Translations under genes and position numbers: made by a program
Shown here: piece by piece, positions 1-5,123 of the stretch
How the letters are laid out: every line of letters starts with the position of its first letter
How positions within the stretch are numbered: position 1 is the first letter of the stretch
The notes under the pieces: generated by a model
Told to the model about the DNA's origin: nothing
Seen by the model: the letters and a program-made list of their open reading frames with translations, nothing else
Databases searched by the model: none
Source of the DNA: Myxococcales bacterium
GTDB taxonomy: Bacteria > Myxococcota > Myxococcia > Myxococcales > Anaeromyxobacteraceae
Direction of reading: 5' to 3'
NCBI GenBank assembly: GCA_021784495.1
Contig: JAJXSQ010000192.1
Location: 1-5,147 of the forward strand
Length of the DNA: 5,147 nt

Positions 1-109
1 CGGCGCCGCGGCGGCGGCCGCCGACCGCCTCGGCGTCGCGCGGGCCCACCTCGCGCTCTCCCACGACGGCGGGCTGGCCGTCGCCACCGTGGTGCTGGAG
101 GGGCCGTGA
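1..109 (+). CDS. acpS: Holo-[acyl-carrier-protein] synthase, C-terminal end only
   Basis: Only the last 35 codons are present; the 5' part lies outside the window. The readable end is an alanine-rich helix followed by ADRLGVARAHLALSHDGGLA and then AVATVVLEGP-stop. This matches the usual end of AcpS: a helix ending in a LGV-type turn, then a strand of the H-x-x-L-S/T-H/A-D type, then A-x-A-x-V-x-x-E. The family transfers 4'-phosphopantetheine from CoA to the serine of apo-ACP in the cytoplasm, activating fatty acid synthesis. The catalytic Asp and Glu of the N-terminal half cannot be seen here. The call also rests on context, because acpS directly before nnr (yjeF) and tsaE (yjeE) is a common bacterial arrangement. 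The stop TGA at 107-109 overlaps the next gene's GTG. Confidence 0.85.
   Translation, partial: GAAAAAADRLGVARAHLALSHDGGLAVATVVLEGP
97..103 (+). promoter_or_regulatory. Ribosome binding site for nnr (decides the GTG start)
   Basis: GGAGGGG at 97-103, inside the end of acpS, lies 2-4 nt upstream of GTG 106. Possible alternative starts at GTG 115 and ATG 130 lack a comparable purine tract at the right distance, and ATG 130 would remove the start of the conserved N-terminal helix. This supports GTG 106. Confidence 0.6.
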
Positions 110-1641
110 GGCTCGTGGGCGCCGCCGAGATGCGCGCCATCGATCGCGCGGCGATCGACGACCTCGGGATCCCGTCGCTCGACCTCATGGAGCGCGCCGG
201 CCGCGCGGTCGCGGCGGCGGCCCGGGGGCTCGCGGGCCCCGGCGGGCGCTTCGTGATCTGGTGCGGCGGCGGGAACAACGGCGGCGACGGCTGGGTGGCC
301 GCCCGCGCCCTGCGCGAGGAGGGGCGGGCGGTCCGGGCGATCGCGGTGGTCGCGCCCGACCGGCTCGCCGGGGACGCCGCCGCGGTCGCGGCGCGCGCGC
401 TCGGCGCCGGCGTCCCCTGGGGGCTCCCCGGGGAGGCGCCGGTCGACGGGGACGGCGGCGCGAACGACGTCGTCGTCGACGCGCTCCTCGGGACCGGGCT
501 CGGACGGCCGCCGGAGGGCCCCTTCGCCGCGGCGATCGCCCGGATCGACGCGGCCCGCCGCGCCGGCGCCCGGGTGCTGGCGGTCGACGTCCCCTCGGGG
601 CTCTCCGCCGACACCGGCCACCCCCTCGGCCCCTGCGTCGCGGCCGATCTGACCGTCACCTTCGGCTTCCCGAAGCGGGGCCTGCTGCTCCACCCCGGGC
701 CGTCCTACGCGGGATCGGTCCGGGTGGTCGACATCGGGATCCCGGCCGAGGCCGCCGCGCGGGTCCCGGTCGAGAGCACCGTGCTCGACGTGGCCGAGGC
801 GCGCGCGCTCCTGCCGCCCCGGGCGCCGACCGCCCACAAGGGCGACGCCGGCCGGCTGCTGGTGGTGGCCGGCTCCCCGGGGAGATCCGGCGCCGCGCAC
901 CTCGCGCTGACGGGCGCGCTCCGCGGAGGCGCCGGACTGGTCACGCTCGCGGCTCGGCCGGAGGTGTTGCCGCTCGCCCTCGCCGGGCGGCCGGAGGCGA
1001 TGAGCGTCCCGCTCCCCGGAGAGGGCGCGCTCGGCCCGGCGGACCTCGACGCCCTGGTCGCGGCGGGGGCCGGCGCCGACGCGCTGGTCATCGGTCCCGG
1101 GATCCCCCGGGGCGCCGCCACCGGGCGACTCCTCGCGGCGCTCCTCGAGCGGCTCGCCGTCCCGGCGGTGCTCGACGCCGACGCCCTCAACGCGCTCGCG
1201 CCCTGGCCGGCCGCGCTGGCCTCGCTCGGCGCGAGGCTCCTCCTCACGCCGCACCCGGGAGAGATGGCGCGGCTCCGCGGCCTCTCGGTGGCGGAGGTGG
1301 AGGCGGACCGGCTCGGGATCGCGGCCGCCTCCGCCGCGGCCTGGCGCGCCGTGGTGGTGCTGAAGGGCGCCCGGACGATCGTCGCGGCGCCCGGCGAGCC
1401 GCCGGAGGTGGTGCCGACGGGGAACGCCGGCCTGGCGACGGGCGGCACCGGCGACGTGCTCGCGGGCCTCTGCGGGGCCCTCCTGGCCGGAGGGCTCTCG
1501 ACCGCGGCGGCCGGCCGGGTGGGGGCCTTCGTCCACGGCGCGGCCGGCGACCTGGCGGCGGGCCGCCTGGGGCAGCGCGGGCTCCTGGCGGGAGATCTCG
1601 GGGAGGCGATCGGCGAGATCTGGGCGAGGTGGGAGCGGTGA
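106..1641 (+). CDS. nnr: Bifunctional NAD(P)H-hydrate epimerase / ADP- (or ATP-) dependent NAD(P)H-hydrate dehydratase
   Basis: This 511-residue cytosolic enzyme repairs NADH and NADPH damaged by hydration. The epimerase domain interconverts the R and S hydrates (NADHX/NADPHX), and the dehydratase domain uses ADP or ATP to restore the cofactor from the S form. Epimerase domain (YjeF_N), about residues 1-215: GGGNNGGDGWVAAR at 54-67, VDALLGTG at 124-131 with the likely catalytic Asp125, and DVPSGLSADTG from 161. Dehydratase domain (ribokinase-like), about 225-505: HKGDAGR at 244-250, IGPGI at 329-333, LDADALNAL from 356, TPHPGE at 381-386, and GGTGDVLAG from 446 with the likely catalytic Asp450. 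All expected motifs are intact and the length matches the family. The GTG start overlaps the acpS stop by 4 bp, and the stop overlaps the tsaE GTG by 4 bp, pointing to coupled translation in one operon. Whether it uses ADP or ATP cannot be read from the sequence. Confidence 0.96.
   Translation: MRLVGAAEMRAIDRAAIDDLGIPSLDLMERAGRAVAAAARGLAGPGGRFVIWCGGGNNGGDGWVAARALREEGRAVRAIAVVAPDRLAGDAAAVAARALGAGVPWGLPGEAPVDGDGGANDVVVDALLGTGLGRPPEGPFAAAIARIDAARRAGARVLAVDVPSGLSADTGHPLGPCVAADLTVTFGFPKRGLLLHPGPSYAGSVRVVDIGIPAEAAARVPVESTVLDVAEARALLPPRAPTAHKGDAGRLLVVAGSPGRSGAAHLALTGALRGGAGLVTLAARPEVLPLALAGRPEAMSVPLPGEGALGPADLDALVAAGAGADALVIGPGIPRGAATGRLLAALLERLAVPAVLDADALNALAPWPAALASLGARLLLTPHPGEMARLRGLSVAEVEADRLGIAAASAAAWRAVVVLKGARTIVAAPGEPPEVVPTGNAGLATGGTGDVLAGLCGALLAGGLSTAAAGRVGAFVHGAAGDLAAGRLGQRGLLAGDLGEAIGEIWARWER
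1626..1635 (+). promoter_or_regulatory. Ribosome binding site for tsaE (decides the GTG start)
   Basis: The purine tract GAGGTGGGAG at 1626-1635, inside the last codons of nnr, sits a few bases before GTG 1638. An in-frame GTG at 1629 lies within this tract and would have no Shine-Dalgarno of its own, so 1638 is preferred. That start also gives the same GTGA overlap seen at the acpS/nnr junction. Confidence 0.55.
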
Positions 1642-2237
1642 CCCGCGGGAGCTCCCGCGCGATCCTCTGCCGCTCGGCGCGCGCGACCCACCGGCTCGGC
1701 TGCCGGCTGGGGGCCCTGCTCGAGGGGGGGGACGTCGTCGCCCTCGTCGGCGACCTGGGCGCCGGCAAGACGCAGCTGGTCCGCGGCATCTGCGAGGGGG
1801 CGGGGGTCCCGCCCGGCGAGGTCTCCTCCCCGACCTTCGCCATCGTGGCCACCTACCGGGGGAGGCTCCCGGTGCACCACGCCGACCTGTACCGGCTCGC
1901 CGGGCTCGACGAGCTCCACGGCGCCGGCGTCGGGGAGCTCGTCGGCGGTCCCGGCGCCCTCCTGGTCGAGTGGGCGGACCGGATCGACGGCTGGATGCCC
2001 GCCGGGCGGCTGCTGCTCCGGCTCGCCGACGTGCCGGGGCACCCGACCTGGCGGCGGGTGACGATCGACGGCGCGGGCGAGCGGCACGCCGCCCTCGCGG
2101 CCGCGCTGCGCGCGCGCCCGGGCGGCGAGGCGGTCAGGCGAGCGGCGCCTCGAGCGACTCCTCGCCGTCGTGGGCGACGATCCCCCCCTCGGGGACCGGG
2201 CGCCAGGCCACCCGGCCGATCGGCTCGCTGGCGATGA
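1638..2237 (+). CDS. tsaE: tRNA threonylcarbamoyladenosine biosynthesis ATPase TsaE (YjeE family), with a basic C-terminal tail
   Basis: TsaE is the small ATPase that works with TsaB and TsaD to make t6A at position 37 of tRNAs reading ANN codons; neither partner is in the window. Visible motifs: Walker A GDLGAGKT at 38-45 (Lys44, Thr45), SSPTF at 63-67 (switch-like loop), HADLYRL at 81-87 (Asp83) and VEWADR at 110-115 (Glu111, Trp112, matching the family's V-E-W-P). The recognisable domain ends near residue 160, the usual family length, but the frame continues to residue 199. Residues 166-199 are almost only Arg, Pro, Gly and Ala (13 Arg, no acidic residue) and lie antisense to the end of the convergent amidotransferase gene. 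I infer that this tail is read-through sequence rather than a conserved domain. The + strand has no stop in any frame between 2062 and 2234, so a single base error could not hide an earlier end. The GTG start overlaps the nnr stop by 4 bp. Confidence 0.93.
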   Translation: MTRGSSRAILCRSARATHRLGCRLGALLEGGDVVALVGDLGAGKTQLVRGICEGAGVPPGEVSSPTFAIVATYRGRLPVHHADLYRLAGLDELHGAGVGELVGGPGALLVEWADRIDGWMPAGRLLLRLADVPGHPTWRRVTIDGAGERHAALAAALRARPGGEAVRRAAPRATPRRRGRRSPPRGPGARPPGRSARWR

Positions 2238-2892
2238 CGAAGGCCCGCTCCGGGCCGACCCGGTCGGCGAGGTGCAGCTCCCGGCCGACGCGGGTGGCGA
2301 CCAGGATGCGGCCGTCGGCGGCGAGGAAGTTGAGCGCCGACCGGGCGCGGGGCCGGTCGGCGATCCGCTGGATGGTCCGCACCGTGGCGGCGAGCGCGGC
2401 GGACACGTCCGCGAGCGTGGCGCCGGAGAGCGGCGCGCGCGCGCCGAGCAGCGTGAGGAAGAGCAGGAAGCAGCGCTCGCTGTCGGTCTGGCCGCGCAGC
2501 GCGGCCCGGAGCGGCGGGTCGATCTCCGCCTCGATGGCGGCCCGGACGGCCGCGACGCGCCGGTAGCGCGCCACCGTCCCGTTGTGCGCGAAGAGCCAGC
2601 GGCCGTGGACGAAGGGGTGGGTGTTCTCGGCGGTCACCGGCCCGACGCTCGCGTCGCGGACGTGGGCGAGGACGATCCGCGAGCGCGCGGAGCGCGCCGC
2701 CTCCAGGAAGGCGCCGTCGGCGTGGGCCGGGAGGAGGCCGCGCCGGACCACCACCCGCTCCCCCTCGTACCACCCGATCCCCCAGCCGTGCGGGTGGCGG
2801 TGGGACTGGAAGCGGAGGGCGTTCTCGCCGGTGCAGAGCGCCTCGCAGCGATCGTGGTCCGGCGGCGCATGCTGGCCGAAGAGGCGGCACAT
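2134..2892 (-). CDS. Stand-alone class II glutamine amidotransferase domain protein (YafJ/EgtC/Dug3-like), substrate unknown
   Basis: This 252-residue protein has the Ntn-hydrolase glutaminase fold and no attached synthase domain. It begins MCRLFGQ, so removal of Met1 would expose Cys2 as the nucleophile, as in class II amidotransferases. Other family signatures are HPHGWGIGWY at 33-42, AHVRDAS at 76-82 (glutamine-binding Arg79), ENTHPF at 89-94, LFAHNGTV at 100-107 (Asn104 and Gly105 as the expected oxyanion hole), GQTDSER at 134-140, and IASEP...W..VPEGG at 220-237. No residue looks lost and no signal peptide is visible. Related proteins include EgtC (amide hydrolysis in ergothioneine synthesis), yeast Dug3 (glutathione breakdown) and uncharacterised YafJ. 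The neighbours give no EgtB, EgtD or Dug2-like partner, so I do not choose among these. The ATG at 2890-2892 is preferred because it creates the N-terminal Cys; upstream codons in this frame lie opposite psd. Only a weak CGGGG precedes the start. The 3' end overlaps tsaE tail-to-tail by 104 bp. Confidence 0.9.
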   Translation of the reverse strand: MCRLFGQHAPPDHDRCEALCTGENALRFQSHRHPHGWGIGWYEGERVVVRRGLLPAHADGAFLEAARSARSRIVLAHVRDASVGPVTAENTHPFVHGRWLFAHNGTVARYRRVAAVRAAIEAEIDPPLRAALRGQTDSERCFLLFLTLLGARAPLSGATLADVSAALAATVRTIQRIADRPRARSALNFLAADGRILVATRVGRELHLADRVGPERAFVIASEPIGRVAWRPVPEGGIVAHDGEESLEAPLA

Positions 2893-2904
2893 GGTCCGGC
2901 CCCG

Positions 2905-2933
2905 AGGATACCGCCGGCGCGGGCGGGGCTCCA
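2905..2933 (-). promoter_or_regulatory. Candidate promoter for the amidotransferase gene
   Basis: Read on the - strand, TGGAGC at 2933-2928 (3 of 6 matches to TTGACA) and TATCCT at 2910-2905 (4 of 6 to TATAAT) are separated by 17 bp. The second box is one of the few A/T-rich hexamers in this spacer. Transcription would start near 2898, only about 5-6 nt before the ATG at 2892, giving an almost leaderless message; this fits the lack of a clear Shine-Dalgarno. The match is modest and no experiment supports it here. Confidence 0.3.
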
Positions 2934-2937
2934 CCGC

Positions 2938-2960
2938 GGGGTCCGGAGGGGGTCCGGAGG
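2938..2960. repeat. Two tandem copies of an 11-bp repeat in the divergent spacer
   Basis: GGGTCCGGAGG occurs at 2939-2949 and again, exactly and immediately adjacent, at 2950-2960. Adding the preceding G gives two 12-mers sharing one base. Each copy contains the palindrome TCCGGA. The 11-bp period is close to one helical turn, so both copies face the same side of the DNA. The repeat lies between the two candidate divergent promoters, from 26 to 48 bp upstream of the rightward -10 element. This is where an operator or activator site would sit. That role is inference; only the repeat is seen. Confidence 0.75.
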
Positions 2961-2982
2961 CTCCCGCGCCCCGGCGCCGCTC

Positions 2983-2991
2983 TGCTACACT
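2983..2991 (+). promoter_or_regulatory. Extended -10 promoter element for psd-hisS
   Basis: TGCTACACT at 2983-2991 fits the extended -10 pattern TGnTATAAT: the TG is exact and TACACT matches 4 of 6, including the key second A and last T. It is the most A/T-rich stretch in a spacer that is otherwise nearly pure G/C. No -35-like hexamer lies 16-18 bp upstream (the region reads CTCCCGCGCC), as is common for extended -10 promoters or those needing an activator. Transcription would begin at about 2998, only about 3 nt before the TTG start codon at 3001. Confidence 0.5.
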
Positions 2992-3000
2992 GCGCGCCCC

Positions 3001-3876
3001 TTGAAGGACCGGCTCTTCATCGCGGCGCTCCGCCTCGTCCCGAAGCGCGCCACCTCCCGGCTCGCCGGCCGGGTGACCGGCTGGCGGCTGCCCGGGTTCC
3101 TGCTGCGCCCGGCGATCCGCCTCTTCGCCCGCCGGTACCGGATCGATCTCTCGGAGGCGCCGCCGCTCGGCGCCTACCGCACCTTCGGCCAGTTCTTCGC
3201 GAGGCCGCTCCTCGCCGGCCGGCGGGGGATCGCCCCCGGCGACGAGGTGGTCGCGTCGCCGGTCGACGGGGCGATCTCGGAGACCGGCGTCGCCACCGCC
3301 GGGCGGCTGGTCCAGGCGAAGGGGATCGACTACACCCTCGCCGCGCTCCTCGGGGACGAGCGGCTCGCCCGCCGCTTCGAGGGCGGCCCCTACGCGACCG
3401 TCTACCTCTCGCCGCGCGACTACCACCGGATCCACTTCCCGCTCGGCGGCCGGGTCACCGGCTGGCGGTACCTCCCCGGCACGCTCTGGCCGGTCAACGC
3501 GGCCTCGGTCCACGTGGTCCCCGGCCTCTTCACGGTGAACGAGCGGCTGGTCACCCTCCTCGCGTCGCCGCTCGGCGCGGTGGCGATCGTCGCCGTCGGG
3601 GCGACGGTGGTCGGACGGGTCCGCGCGAGCTACGACCCCGCGGTCCCGGTGACCGACGCCCCGGGAGGCCGCGCCGCGGCCGGCGACTACCCCGAGGGGA
3701 TCCCGGTCGCCAAGGGCGAGGAGCTCGGCGCCTTCGAGATGGGCTCGACGGTGATCCTCTGCTTCGAGCCGGGGCGGGTGGCGCTCGATCCGCGGCTCGT
3801 CCCCGGCGCCGTCGTGCGCATGGGGCAGCAGATCGGCGCCGGGGCGCGGCCCGGCGGAGGCGGGGAGCCAGCATGA
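3001..3876 (+). CDS. psd: Phosphatidylserine decarboxylase proenzyme, Escherichia-type (long form)
   Basis: This membrane-associated enzyme decarboxylates phosphatidylserine to phosphatidylethanolamine. It is made as a proenzyme that cleaves itself to leave a pyruvoyl group. The 291 residues follow E. coli Psd from end to end: basic amphipathic N-terminus, YRTFGQFFARPL at 59-70, SPVDGAIS at 86-93 (Asp89), QAKGIDYTL at 105-113, YLSPRDYHRIHFP at 135-147 (His142, His145), PGTLWPVN at 159-166, NERL at 180-183, VGATVVG at 199-205, and EMGSTVI at 246-252. Ser249 is the expected cleavage and pyruvoyl residue, with Asp89, His145 and Ser249 as the self-cleavage triad. The processing motif is MGST rather than the usual LGST, a conservative change. 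TTG 3001 is chosen because homology begins at the next residues, there is no ATG, GTG or TTG just upstream in frame, and the next in-frame GTG (about 3073) would cut conserved sequence. No Shine-Dalgarno precedes it. The stop overlaps hisS by 4 bp. No pssA lies beside it. Confidence 0.95.
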   Translation: MKDRLFIAALRLVPKRATSRLAGRVTGWRLPGFLLRPAIRLFARRYRIDLSEAPPLGAYRTFGQFFARPLLAGRRGIAPGDEVVASPVDGAISETGVATAGRLVQAKGIDYTLAALLGDERLARRFEGGPYATVYLSPRDYHRIHFPLGGRVTGWRYLPGTLWPVNAASVHVVPGLFTVNERLVTLLASPLGAVAIVAVGATVVGRVRASYDPAVPVTDAPGGRAAAGDYPEGIPVAKGEELGAFEMGSTVILCFEPGRVALDPRLVPGAVVRMGQQIGAGARPGGGGEPA

Positions 3877-5123
3877 AGCTCAGCGGCGTGAAGGGGATGA
3901 ACGACGTCCTGCCGGCGGAGGTCGGCCGCTGGCAGGAGATGGAGGCGCTGGCGCGGGAGGTCTTCGCCCTCTACGGCTACCGCGAGATCCGCACCCCGGT
4001 GGTCGAGCCGGCGGCTCTCTTCGCGCGCGGCGTCGGGGAAGCGACCGACATCGTCAACAAGGAGATGTACGTCTTCGAGGACAAGGGGGACGACCGGCTC
4101 GCCCTCCGCCCCGAGGGGACCGCGGGCACCGTCCGGGCCTTCATCGAGCACGGCGCCTACGTCGACGGGCCGCAGAAGTGGTTCTACCTGGGCGCGATGT
4201 TCCGGCGCGAGCGGCCGCAGCGCGGCCGCTACCGTCAGTTCCACCAGATCGGCTGCGAGGCCTTCGGCGTGGCCGAACCGCTCCTCGACGCCGAGCAGAT
4301 CGCGCTGCTGGCGGACTACCTCGGGCGGCTCGGGGTCCGGACGACGCTGAAGCTCAACTCGGTCGGCGACGGCGAGTGCCGGCCGGCCTACCTCGCCGAC
4401 CTGCGCTCCTACCTCGACGGCCACCGCGCGGCGCTCTGCGCCGACTGCCGGGACCGGATCGATCGCAACCCGCTCCGGGTCCTGGACTGCAAGGTGGCGA
4501 GCTGCCAGCCGGTGCTGGAGGCGGCCCCGCGCCTCCTCGATCGGCTCTGCGCCGGTTGCCGGGACCACCTCGCCGCGGTCCGCGCCGGCCTCGACGCCCT
4601 CGGGGTGGAGCACCGCCTCGAGCCGCGCCTGGTGCGCGGCCTCGACTACTACGTCCGGACCGCCTTCGAGTTCACGAGCGACGCGCTGGGCGCGCAGGCG
4701 GCGGTGGCGGGGGGCGGGCGGTACGATCGGCTCGTGGAGACGCTCGGCGGGCCGCCCACGCCCGGGATCGGCTTCGCCCTCGGCGCCGAGCGGCTGGCCC
4801 TGATCCTCGAGGCGATGGGGCGGCCGGTGCCGCCGCGCGGCCCCGCGGTCTTCTTCGTCCTCGCCGATCCGGCGGGGGCCACCGAGGCGCTCCGCCTCGC
4901 CGGCGCGCTGCGGCGCGCCGGGGTGGCCTGCGATCTCGACGCCCGCGCCGGCAAGCTGAAGACCCAGTTCCGGCAGGCCGAGCGCGCCGGCGCCCGGTTC
5001 GCGCTCGTCCTGGGCGCGGCCGAGGTGGCCAGCGGGGAGGGGAAGCTGAAGGACCTGGCCACCCGCGCGGAGACGCCGGTGCGGCTCGACGAGCTCGCCG
5101 CCCGGCTCGGCGGCCCGGGGTGA
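3873..5123 (+). CDS. hisS: Histidyl-tRNA synthetase (class II)
   Basis: This 416-residue cytosolic, normally homodimeric enzyme charges tRNA-His with histidine using ATP. The N-terminus GVKGMNDVLP (5-14) is typical of HisRS. Motif 1 lies around 38-56 (EIRTPVVEPAALF onward). RPEGTAG is at 79-85. Motif 2 covers 109-131, with MFRRERPQRGRYRQFHQIGC at 109-128. The insertion domain (about 165-232) carries three cysteine pairs: C189/C192, C206/C211 and C226/C229. The histidine signatures are LVRGLDYY at 253-260 (HisA) and AGGGRYD at 279-285 (HisB). Motif 3 is GIGFALGAER at 298-307 with Arg307. The anticodon-binding domain is about 325-410, including KLKTQFRQAERAGA. No core residue is missing and the length is normal. 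ATG 3873 overlaps the psd stop (ATGA), and GGGGAG at 3862-3867 gives a good ribosome binding site 5 nt before it. Expression is therefore probably coupled to psd. Confidence 0.97.
   Translation: MKLSGVKGMNDVLPAEVGRWQEMEALAREVFALYGYREIRTPVVEPAALFARGVGEATDIVNKEMYVFEDKGDDRLALRPEGTAGTVRAFIEHGAYVDGPQKWFYLGAMFRRERPQRGRYRQFHQIGCEAFGVAEPLLDAEQIALLADYLGRLGVRTTLKLNSVGDGECRPAYLADLRSYLDGHRAALCADCRDRIDRNPLRVLDCKVASCQPVLEAAPRLLDRLCAGCRDHLAAVRAGLDALGVEHRLEPRLVRGLDYYVRTAFEFTSDALGAQAAVAGGGRYDRLVETLGGPPTPGIGFALGAERLALILEAMGRPVPPRGPAVFFVLADPAGATEALRLAGALRRAGVACDLDARAGKLKTQFRQAERAGARFALVLGAAEVASGEGKLKDLATRAETPVRLDELAARLGGPG

Noticed and set aside
261..1637. Open frame upstream of and continuous with tsaE on the + strand.
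   Set aside because: It is an Arg/Gly-rich shadow of nnr. TsaE homology begins only after GTG 1638, and the ribosome binding site and GTGA overlap support that start.
705..2087. Long open frame on the - strand opposite nnr and tsaE, plus a nested one at 1244-1852.
   Set aside because: Translations are Pro/Arg/Ala/Ser-rich with no recognisable motif. Stop codons are rare on any strand at this GC content, and nnr and tsaE have complete motif sets.
2136..2150. Hairpin AGGCG-AGCGG-CGCCT at the convergent gene ends, considered as a terminator.
   Set aside because: The stem is only 5 bp, there is no T tract on either strand, it lies inside coding sequence, and short GC hairpins are expected at this composition.
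2170..3000. In-frame N-terminal extension of psd, opposite the amidotransferase gene.
   Set aside because: It is low in motif content, antisense to conserved amidotransferase sequence, and Psd homology starts right after TTG 3001.
2893..3513. In-frame N-terminal extension of the amidotransferase on the - strand.
   Set aside because: It would bury the Cys2 nucleophile that this family must expose at the N-terminus, and it lies opposite psd.
3687..4613. A 308-codon open frame on the - strand opposite psd and hisS, and similar ones at 3551-3874 and 4649-5062.
   Set aside because: They are antisense shadows of strongly conserved Psd and HisRS codons with no motif or ribosome binding site of their own.
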